Source of the DNA: a virus
Length of the DNA stretch: 31,432 bases
IMG/VR virus record: IMGVR_UViG_3300010885_011782
Location: 1 to 31,432 of that record
Direction: 5' to 3' (one strand)
Position 1 is the first letter of the stretch; every line of letters begins with the position of its first letter. A model generated the notes under the pieces. The model was given only the letters and a program-made list of their open reading frames with translations, did no database searches and was not told the DNA's origin. Both the position numbers and the translations under genes were made by a program. This document shows, piece after piece, positions 8,283-14,965 of the stretch.

Positions 8283-8507
8283 ATGGACACACCTAATATA
8301 CAAGAAATTTATGATCGTTACATGAAATTTACAGACGATATGGTTGGAGAATACCAAAGCGTATTAGAAATTGCGGCTGTAATGTTAGCACAATCATTAA
8401 GCATTTATAAAACAACAATGAATGATGAAGATTACAATCGTATGGTTGATAACATTTCATCTGCCAGGGATAAAGTCCAGAAATTTGAAAGGCCAAATTT
8501 ACAATGA
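8283..8507 (+). CDS. Small conserved helical protein upstream of the clamp loader
   Basis: 74 residues from the ATG at 8283, which has AAGGAT 5 bases before it. A longer in-frame start at 8238 lies within the preceding gene and lacks a good site. The protein is acidic and helical (EIYDRYMKFTDDMVGEYQ, then LAQSLSIYKTTMNDEDYNRM). I believe similar proteins occur in other marine T4-like phages, without known function. It overlaps the clamp-loader gene by 4 bases (ATGA), so the two are translationally coupled. It is far too short, and lacks motifs, to be the missing small clamp-loader subunit gp62. Confidence 0.65.
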   Translation: MDTPNIQEIYDRYMKFTDDMVGEYQSVLEIAAVMLAQSLSIYKTTMNDEDYNRMVDNISSARDKVQKFERPNLQ

Positions 8508-9421
8508 TTGAATTATGGGTAGACAAATATCGTCCGACTAAGTTGGAAGGATATGTATGGCGTGATAGCGCACAGCGTAAACAAGTCGAAAGCTGGGTTA
8601 ATGAAAAAAGTATTCCACATTTACTGTTAAGTGGTACTCCAGGTATCGGCAAAACTACTATGGCTAAGATTTTAGTCAATGAAATCGGTATCGAATCAGC
8701 TGATTTGTTAGAAGTTAATGCAAGCCGTGAGACTGGTATTGATTTTATTCGCAATAAAATTGTTCCATTTATCAGCAGTATTGCTTGGGGTCCGTTTAAA
8801 GTTGTATTACTAGACGAAGCAGATCGACTGAGTCCGCAAGCACAGGATAGTTTAAAAGGTATTATTGAACAATATTCAGCATACGCTAGATTTATTCTAA
8901 CTTGTAACAATGCAAACATGGTTGTTCCGGCGCTACATAGTCGTTGCCAGCAGTTTCACTTTACTAAGTTAGATCAAACAGAGTTTACAGTTCGTGCGGC
9001 AACTATTTTAGGCGAAGAAGAAGTAGAGTTTGATTTAGAAACCTTAGACTTATACGTTAGTTCCACTTATCCAGATTTGCGTAAGTGTATCAACTTGCTA
9101 CAGCAAAATACCAATAGTAAACAACTGCACAGTCCGCATAAAGAAGATGCAGGTAGTTTAGATTACAAGTTTGAAATGGTTGAATTGTTTAAAGCAGGTA
9201 AGATCCAAGAAGCACGTAAACTACTATGCAATAAAGCTAGACCGGAAGAAATGGGTGAGATTTATCGCTGGATGTATGATAATATCGAAATCGTCAGTAA
9301 GGATCCTGCACTACAAGATAAAGCTATCATCATTATTAAGCAAGGACTGGTAGACCACACGCTAGTAATTGATCCAGAAATCAACTTGGCGGCAACACTA
9401 ATCAGAATTGCTAACCTATGA
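8504..9421 (+). CDS. 44: Sliding-clamp loader ATPase subunit (gp44-like)
   Basis: 305 residues with the AAA+ clamp-loader layout. The N-terminus ELWVDKYRPTKLEGYV is the classic RFC/gp44 opening. Walker A is GTPGIGKTT (residues 44-52), Walker B is VVLLDEAD (100-107), sensor 1 lies in FILTCNN (130-136), and the SRC arginine-finger motif is at 146-148. T4 gp44 is 319 residues and forms a 4:1 complex with gp62 that opens the gp45 clamp onto DNA for replication and late transcription. Here dCMP deaminase overlaps its end and no gp62-like gene adjoins it, unlike the T4 order 45-44-62. It is transcribed from the strong promoter at 8087. Confidence 0.93.
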   Translation: MIELWVDKYRPTKLEGYVWRDSAQRKQVESWVNEKSIPHLLLSGTPGIGKTTMAKILVNEIGIESADLLEVNASRETGIDFIRNKIVPFISSIAWGPFKVVLLDEADRLSPQAQDSLKGIIEQYSAYARFILTCNNANMVVPALHSRCQQFHFTKLDQTEFTVRAATILGEEEVEFDLETLDLYVSSTYPDLRKCINLLQQNTNSKQLHSPHKEDAGSLDYKFEMVELFKAGKIQEARKLLCNKARPEEMGEIYRWMYDNIEIVSKDPALQDKAIIIIKQGLVDHTLVIDPEINLAATLIRIANL

Positions 9422-9861
9422 AACAAAGATTAATCGATGCATATATGACTACTGCGGAAACTTTCGCAGAACTCAGTCATGCTCGTCGCTTACACGTTGG
9501 GGCTATTGTAGTTAAGGATGACAGGATTATCAGTATTGGTTATAATGGCATGCCAGCAGGTTGGGATAACGATTGCGAAGATCAAACATACGATGAAGAC
9601 GGATTTCACATTACACTAAAAACTAAACCAGAGGTATTACATGCTGAAACGAATGCCATTGCGAAACTTGCTAAATCTAACGAATCTGGTTTGGGTGCTA
9701 CTATGTTTATTACCCATGCTCCATGTCTGGACTGTGCCAAACTTATCTACCAAAGTGGTATTAGCCACGTTTTATACCGTGACGCTTATAGGGATATTGG
9801 TGGCGTCACGTTTCTCGAGAAATCGGGAATCGAAGTCACACAAGTAAAAAAGGGCCCGTAG
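9418..9861 (+). CDS. cd: dCMP deaminase
   Basis: 147 residues of the zinc-dependent cytidine/dCMP deaminase family. The zinc site is complete: H75-A-E77 (ligand and proton shuttle) and P102-C103-x-x-C106. The N-terminal half has LHVGAIVVKDDRIISIGYNGMPAGWDNDCE, typical of phage dCMP deaminases, with C53 possibly adding a second metal ligand. The enzyme makes dUMP for thymidylate synthesis and so raises dTTP for phage DNA. It begins at an ATGA overlap with gene 44 and its stop codon lies in the loop of the terminator. Length is slightly below T4 Cd (193 residues), from a shorter insertion region. Confidence 0.92.
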   Translation: MKQRLIDAYMTTAETFAELSHARRLHVGAIVVKDDRIISIGYNGMPAGWDNDCEDQTYDEDGFHITLKTKPEVLHAETNAIAKLAKSNESGLGATMFITHAPCLDCAKLIYQSGISHVLYRDAYRDIGGVTFLEKSGIEVTQVKKGP

Positions 9862-9869
9862 GCCCTTTT
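9847..9869. terminator. Bidirectional intrinsic terminator between dCMP deaminase and phoH
   Basis: AAAAGGGCC (9848-9856), loop CGTA, GGCCCTTTT (9861-9869): a perfect 9-bp stem. There are T residues after it on the plus strand and six A residues before it, so it has a T tract on both strands. It separates two convergent genes. The dCMP deaminase stop codon spans the loop-stem junction, showing tight packing. Confidence 0.88.
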
Positions 9870-9894
9870 GTTGACAATCTAAAGTATCGCTACT

Positions 9895-10614
9895 TTATTC
9901 TCCATAAACCGCTAACACCTCCTTCACGGCATTATGGCGTTCGATGTCCTTGGCGTCAAATCGAATGATGTCGATATGTTCCAAATATTCCTTTTGTTCG
10001 AGTAGATTACAAAAATCAATCAGACCATTATCGCTCACTCGGTCTGCTTGTGCTAGATCGCCTGTCACCACCATCTTGGAACCCTCTCCTAAACGGGTTA
10101 GTAGCATTTTCATTTGATTCTGTGTAGCATTTTGCATTTCATCTGCAACTATGTATGCGTTTTTAAATGTACGTCCTCGCATATAAGCGAGTGGGCTTAT
10201 TTCAATAGTACCTTCCTCCAGCATATTTGCTATTTCTTTTTTCTGATAATATTCGCCCAATACATCGAATATAGGTCTCGTCCATGGCGCCATTTTTTCA
10301 TTTAAGTCGCCTGGTAAAAAGCCTAAATCCTCATCTACGGACACGGCGGGTCTTGTTACCACGATTCTATCAACTTTACCTTCCTGAAACAATTTAATCC
10401 CGTACTGCACAGCCAGCATGGTTTTACCCGTACCGGCAGGGCCAATAGCAAGTACTATGCTAGTATGCTCTGCGTACAATTTTTGTAGATATAGTTTCTG
10501 ATTAGCGTTACGTGCATTAATACTCACACGTTGCTTTTTTGCCGGAAGATACGGCTGGAAATCAATGATATTAACTTCTGATGTAAAACGCTTTTTCACT
10601 CGTTGTTTACTCAT
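9895..10614 (-). CDS. phoH: PhoH-like P-loop ATPase
   Basis: 239 residues, the only leftward gene of the window. It has Walker A GPAGTGKT (58-65), a VVTRPAVSVDEDLGFLPG segment (85-102) diagnostic of the PhoH family, Walker B IVADEMQN (155-162), and MVVTGDLAQAD (181-191). This is the ATPase core, matching host PhoH (about 350 residues) without its N-terminal extension. PhoH is widespread in marine phages. A helicase or RNA-related ATPase role is suggested by family membership, but its job during infection is unsettled. The ATG is preceded on its strand by AGGAG with 8-base spacing, lying in a hairpin. Family call is very secure. Confidence 0.95.
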   Translation of the reverse strand: MSKQRVKKRFTSEVNIIDFQPYLPAKKQRVSINARNANQKLYLQKLYAEHTSIVLAIGPAGTGKTMLAVQYGIKLFQEGKVDRIVVTRPAVSVDEDLGFLPGDLNEKMAPWTRPIFDVLGEYYQKKEIANMLEEGTIEISPLAYMRGRTFKNAYIVADEMQNATQNQMKMLLTRLGEGSKMVVTGDLAQADRVSDNGLIDFCNLLEQKEYLEHIDIIRFDAKDIERHNAVKEVLAVYGE

Positions 10615-10622
10615 CTAGTTTG

Positions 10623-10683
10623 CTCCTACTCTTATAAAAGTAGGACTTGTAGTGACCGCCCTTGATGACTACAGAGGTCCTAC
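10623..10683 (-). promoter_or_regulatory. phoH leader with mutually exclusive hairpins over the ribosome-binding site
   Basis: Read on the minus strand, three related segments occur in order: GTAGGAC (10683-10677), GTCCTAC (10646-10640) and AGTAGGAG (10630-10623), the last containing the Shine-Dalgarno sequence. The middle segment can pair with the first (7 bp, extended by 6 bp TGTAGT/ACTACA) or with the last (7 bp TCCTACT/AGTAGGA, 8-base loop), which would hide the ribosome-binding site. This is the layout of a two-state translational switch. The pairing is seen directly; the switching is inferred. Confidence 0.55.
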
Positions 10684-10688
10684 ACTAT

Positions 10689-10696
10689 TATTTAAC
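10689..10696 (-). promoter_or_regulatory. Possible late-type promoter motif for phoH
   Basis: On the minus strand the sequence is GTTAAATA, 6 of 8 matches to TATAAATA. Transcription starting a few bases downstream would begin at the first arm of the phoH leader hairpin. I see no convincing sigma70 -35/-10 pair for phoH in this gap. The motif is weak and could be chance in AT-rich DNA. Confidence 0.3.
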
Positions 10697-10739
10697 GAAT
10701 ATGCAAAATAATAAACTAATACGTTATGATTTCGAACCA

Positions 10740-10747
10740 GCTAAATA
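10740..10747 (+). promoter_or_regulatory. T4-type late promoter motif (GCTAAATA)
   Basis: GCTAAATA lies 25 bases before the ATG at 10773. It is part of a 13-base string CTAAATAAGTATA that also occurs ahead of gene 43 at 28228. It would drive the operon that ends with the lysis genes. Confidence 0.55.
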
Positions 10748-10772
10748 AGTATAGAAAACTCTGGAAGACATT

Positions 10773-11408
10773 ATGCACCATGACATATTAGACGTGATAC
10801 AAAACGTTCAAGAACTATACGAAAACAACAGTAATCTAGCCGCTTTAAAAGACTTTGAGCGTGTGCTAGATGAAATGGATATGTACGTATTTAAAAACTG
10901 GATCGACGGTGAATTAGCTTACGGCCCACGAGTTGATCGCCATTGGATTACAGCAGGTTTTATGTGGCCAAAAGATAAAATGCCAGATCCAGAAGCAGGT
11001 AAAAGATTACTAGAACTAGGATGCCGAGTCACATATCAAAAAAGCCACTTAATAGAAGCACGTAAAATACGTAAACAAGAAGACATACGCCCAGGAACAA
11101 AGAAAGGTAAATTAGATCGCAAGCCTGTATGGGTGGTAGAAGTAACTATGCCTAAGAAATTAGTGTTTGATGTATACAAAGGTTACATGAACAAGATGCG
11201 CGAAGAGATGGGTGCTGACGGATTACAAACCAATACTCCAACTCCATTAGATACTACTGCCGCGCAACAAATTAGTCCTATGCCAAGCGCACCTCCAATG
11301 GGTGGAGCACCGGGTGGAGCTGGTGGAGCACCTACTCCAGGAGCAGGAGGTGGAGCACCTATGGGAGCACCTCCAGGCGGCGCCGCACCTATGGGGGCAC
11401 CAGCATAA
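10773..11408 (+). CDS. Conserved T4-like phage protein with Pro/Gly/Ala-rich tail
   Basis: 211 residues. Residues 1-140 form a conserved domain with MHHDILDVIQNVQELYE, VLDEMDMYVFKNWIDGEL, RHWITAGFMWPKDKMPDP and LDRKPVWVVEVTMPKK. I believe this family occurs across marine T4-like phages without a firm function. Residues 165-211 are low complexity, built from PMG/APGG/GAP units. A virion or assembly role is plausible from its position first in a late operon, just ahead of another conserved protein and the lysis genes. The ATG lies 25 bases after a late-type promoter motif. I do not assign an activity. Confidence 0.7.
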   Translation: MHHDILDVIQNVQELYENNSNLAALKDFERVLDEMDMYVFKNWIDGELAYGPRVDRHWITAGFMWPKDKMPDPEAGKRLLELGCRVTYQKSHLIEARKIRKQEDIRPGTKKGKLDRKPVWVVEVTMPKKLVFDVYKGYMNKMREEMGADGLQTNTPTPLDTTAAQQISPMPSAPPMGGAPGGAGGAPTPGAGGGAPMGAPPGGAAPMGAPA

Positions 11409-12151
11409 TGAATATCGCCGAAGCATTACGAGCCAATGATTTAAAACATTTAGTAAAAAATGTTTTTGATATCGATTCGCACAAAAGTAAAATTGGTAAC
11501 GATAGGGATATTGTTGTACTATCATTTACCGTAGAAAGTAAAGACCCTGCGGATGATTTAGAAAGATTTTTTGAAATGGGTTATCAATTTGTCATGGATG
11601 CTGAGGCAACTAGCGGCGAAATGGATGACGGCAAATATCGTGTGTTTGTAGAAATTGAACGCAGTAAACATATTGCAGAGCAAATTGTAGAACTTGTTGA
11701 AGGTCTTAAAAAGATTACAGGTATAGAAGACATGCGTTTTAGATACCACAAAGAATTTAAAAGCGAAGAAGCAACAGAAGAAAATCTAGCCGCTAAGATT
11801 CCATCGGATCCTAATAGCTATGATCAGCAAGTACAGGAAAGTACTTTAAATAATTTTAGTAATTTTTTCCGGGACAGTTATGTAGACGACATTAGTTTAC
11901 TAGGAGAAAATATTAAATTTAAACGTATATATAAAGATCCTATTGAACTTAAAATTGTTGATTTTGGAAACAAGCACGACATATATGATTCAATAACCGG
12001 TGCAATAAGACTAGAAGGTAAAGATATATCAGAATCTTTATTTTTAACCAAATACATCGGAGATTTTAATATTACCAAAATTGGTAATCAATACGTCTTT
12101 GAAAAAAATAATCATGCACTAATATTGGAGAAAGCACATGTCGGATTTTGA
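11408..12151 (+). CDS. Conserved phage protein of unknown function
   Basis: 247 residues, starting at the last base of the preceding stop (TAATG), so coupled to it. The first 115 residues look like a compact alpha/beta domain (VVLSFTVESKDPADDLERFFEMGYQ, then YRVFVEIERSKHIAEQIVELVEGLKKI). The second half (from about 140) is a separate beta-rich region ending in FNITKIGNQYVFEKNNHALILEK. No catalytic motif, signal peptide or membrane segment is visible. The close pairing with the gene at 10773 suggests the products act together, perhaps in the virion. The 3' end overlaps the endolysin by 14 bases. Confidence 0.65.
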   Translation: MNIAEALRANDLKHLVKNVFDIDSHKSKIGNDRDIVVLSFTVESKDPADDLERFFEMGYQFVMDAEATSGEMDDGKYRVFVEIERSKHIAEQIVELVEGLKKITGIEDMRFRYHKEFKSEEATEENLAAKIPSDPNSYDQQVQESTLNNFSNFFRDSYVDDISLLGENIKFKRIYKDPIELKIVDFGNKHDIYDSITGAIRLEGKDISESLFLTKYIGDFNITKIGNQYVFEKNNHALILEKAHVGF

Positions 12152-12767
12152 ATTTAATTTTACTAAAGAAAAACTAGCACAGATTATTCCAGGTAATCCT
12201 AATTTGGATCATTGGTATGAATCACTTTGTGAAATACTTCCAGACTATGATATTAATACAGTACAACGTGTATCTGCTTTCTTAGCGCAGTGCGCACATG
12301 AAAGTGGCGGCTTCCGTGCTATTAAAGAAAATTTAAATTACAAAGCAGAAAGTCTTTGTAAAGTATGGCCACGTTATTTTCCTAACATAGATGTTGCTCG
12401 TCAGTATGCACAGCAACCAGAAAAAATTGCCAACAGAGCATACGCAAACCGTATGGGTAACGGGCCGGAAGAAAGCGGCGATGGTTGGAAATTTTGCGGC
12501 CGTGGACTTATTCAATTGACTGGTAAAGACAACTATAGTCGTTATGCGGCTAGTACAGAACAATCCTTAGATGAAGCTAGCGAGCACTTAACAACTTTTG
12601 AAGGGTGTGTACAAAGTGCGGCTTGGTTCTGGGAAGCAAACAATTTAAATCAATACGCAGACAGTGGTGACATCCTAACAATGACCAAACGTATTAACGG
12701 TGGTACATTAGGTTTAGAAGATCGCCAAAAACATTACGCACACGCAATACAAGTACTACAAGGATAA
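12138..12767 (+). CDS. Endolysin, glycoside hydrolase family 19 (chitinase-like lysozyme)
   Basis: 209 residues, one GH19 domain. Key features are FLAQCAHESGGF with catalytic acid E55 in the HES motif, the GNGPEESGDGWKFCGRGLIQLTG substrate-cleft block (about 106-129), and the late INGGTLGLEDR block (about 186-196). GH19 enzymes in phages cut peptidoglycan between the amino sugars. There is no signal peptide, so export to the cell wall needs a holin, and a candidate lies downstream at 14156. Genes for an i-spanin and lipoproteins follow immediately, forming a lysis cassette. It overlaps the upstream gene by 14 bases. Confidence 0.9.
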   Translation: MSDFEFNFTKEKLAQIIPGNPNLDHWYESLCEILPDYDINTVQRVSAFLAQCAHESGGFRAIKENLNYKAESLCKVWPRYFPNIDVARQYAQQPEKIANRAYANRMGNGPEESGDGWKFCGRGLIQLTGKDNYSRYAASTEQSLDEASEHLTTFEGCVQSAAWFWEANNLNQYADSGDILTMTKRINGGTLGLEDRQKHYAHAIQVLQG

Positions 12768-12770
12768 GCC

Positions 12771-13223
12771 ATGGGGCAATTTACTTGGATGTTTAGCATT
12801 ATACCAGATGCAATACTCAACTGGGTCTACTGGTTTATTATTGCGTTAGGTGTTACAGGAATGTTTGCTGGATGGTTTGGCAAATTTATTCCTATGTACG
12901 GACGCTATATAGGTTTTATTAAACCAGTAGGCATTGCACTAGTAATACTAGGTGTGTGGCTACGTGGCGGCTATGATACAGAATTAGCATGGCGGGCAAA
13001 AGTTGCAGAAGCTGAAGCAAAGGTAGTAGCCGCAGAAGCTAAATCTAAAGAAACAAATACTGTTATACAAACTGAATACAGAGACAAAGTCAAAACTGTC
13101 AAAGAAGTACAAATAGTTGTACAAGAACGCATTGTTAAAGAAGCCGCAAAAATGGATGCAGAATGTAAAGTTGATGCAGAAGCTATTAGTATTTTAAATC
13201 AAGCCGCAGGAGGTAAGAAATGA
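12771..13223 (+). CDS. Probable i-spanin (Rz-like) with two N-terminal membrane segments
   Basis: 150 residues. Residues 15-38 and 49-66 are hydrophobic, giving two membrane segments separated by a short loop (GKFIPMYGRY). From about residue 72 to the end it is an Ala/Glu/Lys-rich coiled coil (VAEAEAKVVAAEAKSKETN, then YRDKVKTVKEVQIVVQERIV) ending near a cysteine (C129 region) and NQAAGGKK. Inner-membrane spanins have this coiled-coil periplasmic part but normally a single N-terminal anchor. The extra membrane segment is odd and would require an N-out topology. It lies between endolysin and a lipoprotein that overlaps its end, the usual Rz/Rz1 order. Function is inferred from architecture and position. 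Confidence 0.65.
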   Translation: MGQFTWMFSIIPDAILNWVYWFIIALGVTGMFAGWFGKFIPMYGRYIGFIKPVGIALVILGVWLRGGYDTELAWRAKVAEAEAKVVAAEAKSKETNTVIQTEYRDKVKTVKEVQIVVQERIVKEAAKMDAECKVDAEAISILNQAAGGKK

Positions 13224-13486
13224 AATATATTATCATTGCACTAGTATTGTGTTTATCAGCTTGTGCTACTAGTGTTCCGGTTACTATGAATTTCCCACAA
13301 GTTCCTGAAGAGTTAAAAGCATCTTGCCCAGATTTAAAAACTATTCCCGAAGGTACTACTAAACTAAGCGATGTTGTTGGCAATGTTACTGCAAACTACG
13401 GACAGTATCAAGAATGTAAAATTAAGATAGATGCTTGGACACAGTGGTACAACAGCCAGAAGAAAATATTTGAGGGCATCAAATGA
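13220..13486 (+). CDS. Probable o-spanin (Rz1-like lipoprotein)
   Basis: 88 residues with a lipoprotein signal: basic start, hydrophobic IIIALVLCL, then the lipobox LSAC with lipidated Cys at 15. The mature part has CPDLKTIPEGTTKLSDVV and then ECKIKIDAWTQWYNSQKKIFEG. This layout is seen in small lipoproteins next to Rz-like genes in many phages. It starts at an ATGA overlap with the coiled-coil membrane protein, so the pair should be made in equal amounts and join inner and outer membranes for the last step of lysis. A classical Rz1 is proline-rich; this one is not, which lowers certainty. Confidence 0.65.
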   Translation: MKYIIIALVLCLSACATSVPVTMNFPQVPEELKASCPDLKTIPEGTTKLSDVVGNVTANYGQYQECKIKIDAWTQWYNSQKKIFEGIK

Positions 13487-13884
13487 AAAAATTATTAGTA
13501 ATTTTAGCAGTATGGAGCTTATCGGGTTGTGCATTAATCGATGCATATATGATGGCTAGATTTGACAACAATGAATACATGTTGATTAACCGTGTACGTA
13601 CACAAGCAAACTTAGGAGCTGCCAAATGCGGTAAACCCGAAGTAGTTGAAGAAGTAGATAGTATTTGGCGTACCACTGTAGAGTTAAAAAATTACACTCA
13701 AAGTATTCCGCACAACGAAGAAGCTACTAAAATGAGCGCAGAGTTAGCAGAAATTGTTAAAGGGCTAAGTGATCGTTATAAAGGCACTGAACCAGTTAGC
13801 ATAATGTATTGTACTACAAAATTTAGCAGTATTGAGCGCAATGCTGTTACAATTCAAAACGTTATAGGGAAGAAACCAAGATGA
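13483..13884 (+). CDS. Second small lipoprotein of the lysis cluster
   Basis: 133 residues with a lipoprotein signal peptide and lipobox LSGC (Cys at 16). The mature part is helical with two further cysteines (near 46 and 106), for example FDNNEYMLINRVRTQANLGAAKCG. It overlaps the preceding lipoprotein gene by 4 bases. Two consecutive lipoprotein genes after an i-spanin is unusual. This one may be an alternative o-spanin, a regulator of lysis timing, or a superinfection or surface-modifying lipoprotein. No family is recognised. Confidence 0.6.
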   Translation: MKKLLVILAVWSLSGCALIDAYMMARFDNNEYMLINRVRTQANLGAAKCGKPEVVEEVDSIWRTTVELKNYTQSIPHNEEATKMSAELAEIVKGLSDRYKGTEPVSIMYCTTKFSSIERNAVTIQNVIGKKPR

Positions 13885-14129
13885 GCGTAGAACAACAATT
13901 AGAAGCCTTGTTTAACACAGGCGATCCAAGTTTACAAGACTTAGCTACCCGTGCAAACGATTTAAAAAATGCCCTAGCTAGCGGACAAATTAGCAAAGGC
14001 GAATTTATGGAAATGTTGCAGGATTTAGCCCACGAAAAGAATATTAACGAATCGGCACACGATTTACAAGTAAAAATAGCAGTTAACGCGGCTTTAGAAG
14101 CATTAGTTAATGTAGCAAGTATGTACTAA
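13881..14129 (+). CDS. Small helical protein of unknown function in the lysis cluster
   Basis: 82 residues, soluble and helical throughout, with no signal peptide or cysteine. It begins at an ATGA overlap with the lipoprotein gene and its stop codon overlaps a late-promoter-like motif for the holin. The pattern ASGQISKGEFMEMLQDLAHEKNI resembles a short helix-turn-helix hairpin but not a DNA-binding family I can name. Its position between lipoproteins and holin makes a lysis-timing role conceivable; this is speculation. Confidence 0.55.
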   Translation: MSVEQQLEALFNTGDPSLQDLATRANDLKNALASGQISKGEFMEMLQDLAHEKNINESAHDLQVKIAVNAALEALVNVASMY

Positions 14130-14132
14130 ATA
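14125..14132 (+). promoter_or_regulatory. T4-type late promoter motif (ACTAAATA)
   Basis: ACTAAATA overlaps the stop codon of the preceding gene and lies 23 bases before the holin ATG, which has a good AAAGGAG site. It would give the holin its own late transcript, separate from the endolysin-spanin operon. Confidence 0.5.
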
Positions 14133-14155
14133 ATAGTAAGACAAAGGAGCGAACT

Positions 14156-14737
14156 ATGTCAGAAGAAAAAGAAAGCGGTGGAGCCGAATGGATGCAAAAA
14201 TTATGGCGTCCAGCAATGGGTTGGATGTACATGATAATTTGTCTACTGGACATGGCAATATTTCCAGTATGTTGGTCAATATTACAAGCAGTAATGCATG
14301 TACCTATTACACAATGGAATCCCCTAACTCTACAAGGAGCGGGTTTATTTCACATTGCCATGGGCGCAGTATTAGGTATTAGCGCATTTGGACGCACACA
14401 AGAAAAACTAGCAGGAACTGCGGCTAATCCAACGTCGACACCAACAACCGGAGGTTTTAGCAATGGCAACACAACGGCGCCAACAACAGGATTTTCGAGC
14501 GGGGCAACAGCATTTGGCTCGGCGCCAACAGGAGGCTTCGGTGCCACCGGCGGTGGTTTTGGGGCAACAACATCTCCAGCACCAAGTAGCTTTGGCGGAG
14601 GCGGGTTTGGAAGCACACCTACAGCGCCAGCAACAAGCACGAGTTTTACACCACCAGCAAGTTGGGGTTCAACACCAATAGCAACAACAGCAAGTGGCAA
14701 AAAGATTGTCCCACAAGACGATCAGCCAGCAATTTAA
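14156..14737 (+). CDS. Probable holin with long FG-rich low-complexity tail
   Basis: 193 residues. The first 85 resemble phage holins of the three-helix type: a charged N-terminus (SEEKESGGAEWMQKLWRPAMGW), a hydrophobic segment (about 20-45) and a second one (about 60-78), ending in GRTQEKLAG. From residue 86 on it is a Gly/Thr/Ala/Ser/Pro-rich stretch with many FG, GF and GFG units, ending with KKIVPQDDQPAI. Holin C-termini are usually short and charged, so a 105-residue uncharged FG tail is striking. The gene follows the endolysin-spanin cluster and has its own late motif and a strong AAAGGAG ribosome site. Holin identity is inferred from topology, sequence resemblance and context. Confidence 0.65.
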   Translation: MSEEKESGGAEWMQKLWRPAMGWMYMIICLLDMAIFPVCWSILQAVMHVPITQWNPLTLQGAGLFHIAMGAVLGISAFGRTQEKLAGTAANPTSTPTTGGFSNGNTTAPTTGFSSGATAFGSAPTGGFGATGGGFGATTSPAPSSFGGGGFGSTPTAPATSTSFTPPASWGSTPIATTASGKKIVPQDDQPAI

Positions 14738-14747
14738 GGAAAATAAA

Positions 14748-14957
14748 ATGAAAAAATTATTAGCACTAATAGCACTATGCGTGGCCAGCACAGCATTTGC
14801 CGGTGGGGAAACTAAAGAAGTTTGCACACCAAAAGTAGACAAAGCAGGCAAAGCAGTAACAGATAAGAAAACTGGTAAGCAAGCCGAAGATTGTAAAAAA
14901 ATCAAAGTACACAAAAAAGTCGAAGGCGATAAGGTACCAGACGGCAAGAAAAAGTAA
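14748..14957 (+). CDS. Small secreted Lys-rich protein
   Basis: 69 residues. I place the start at the ATG at 14748, preceded by AAGGAAA 6 bases upstream. It opens a clear Sec signal peptide (MKKLLALIALCVASTAFA, cleavage after AFA at about 18). The mature part of 51 residues is very rich in Lys and contains two cysteines (near 25 and 49) that could form a disulphide, with CTPKVDKAGKAVTDKKTG in between. It should act in the periplasm. It ends the lysis operon ahead of the terminator at 14971. No family is recognised. A bacterial protein of similar style could be its source. Confidence 0.6.
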   Translation: MKKLLALIALCVASTAFAGGETKEVCTPKVDKAGKAVTDKKTGKQAEDCKKIKVHKKVEGDKVPDGKKK

Positions 14958-14965
14958 TCAATTTC

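Noticed and set aside
8329-8919. 196-residue minus-strand open frame across gene 44
   Set aside because: It runs opposite two overlapping well-supported genes including Walker A and B of the clamp loader. No promoter or ribosome site and no recognisable protein.
9641-9847. 68-residue plus-strand frame within dCMP deaminase
   Set aside because: It overlaps the zinc-site codons of an intact enzyme in another phase and has no sign of independent selection.
9871-9899. TTGACA with a TTTATT 17 bases downstream, directly after the bidirectional terminator
   Set aside because: The -10 matches only 4 of 6 and the transcript would run antisense into phoH. An antisense regulator is conceivable but not supported.
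14350-14700. Open frames opposite and out of phase with the FG-rich holin tail (14350-14700 minus, 14463-14681 plus)
   Set aside because: They arise from low-complexity GC-rich sequence that is open in several frames. The holin frame has the membrane domain, ribosome site and promoter motif.
14694-14747. N-terminal extension of the secreted Lys-rich protein from an ATG at 14694
   Set aside because: The extension overlaps the holin gene and would bury the signal peptide. The ATG at 14748 has AAGGAAA and starts the signal peptide exactly.
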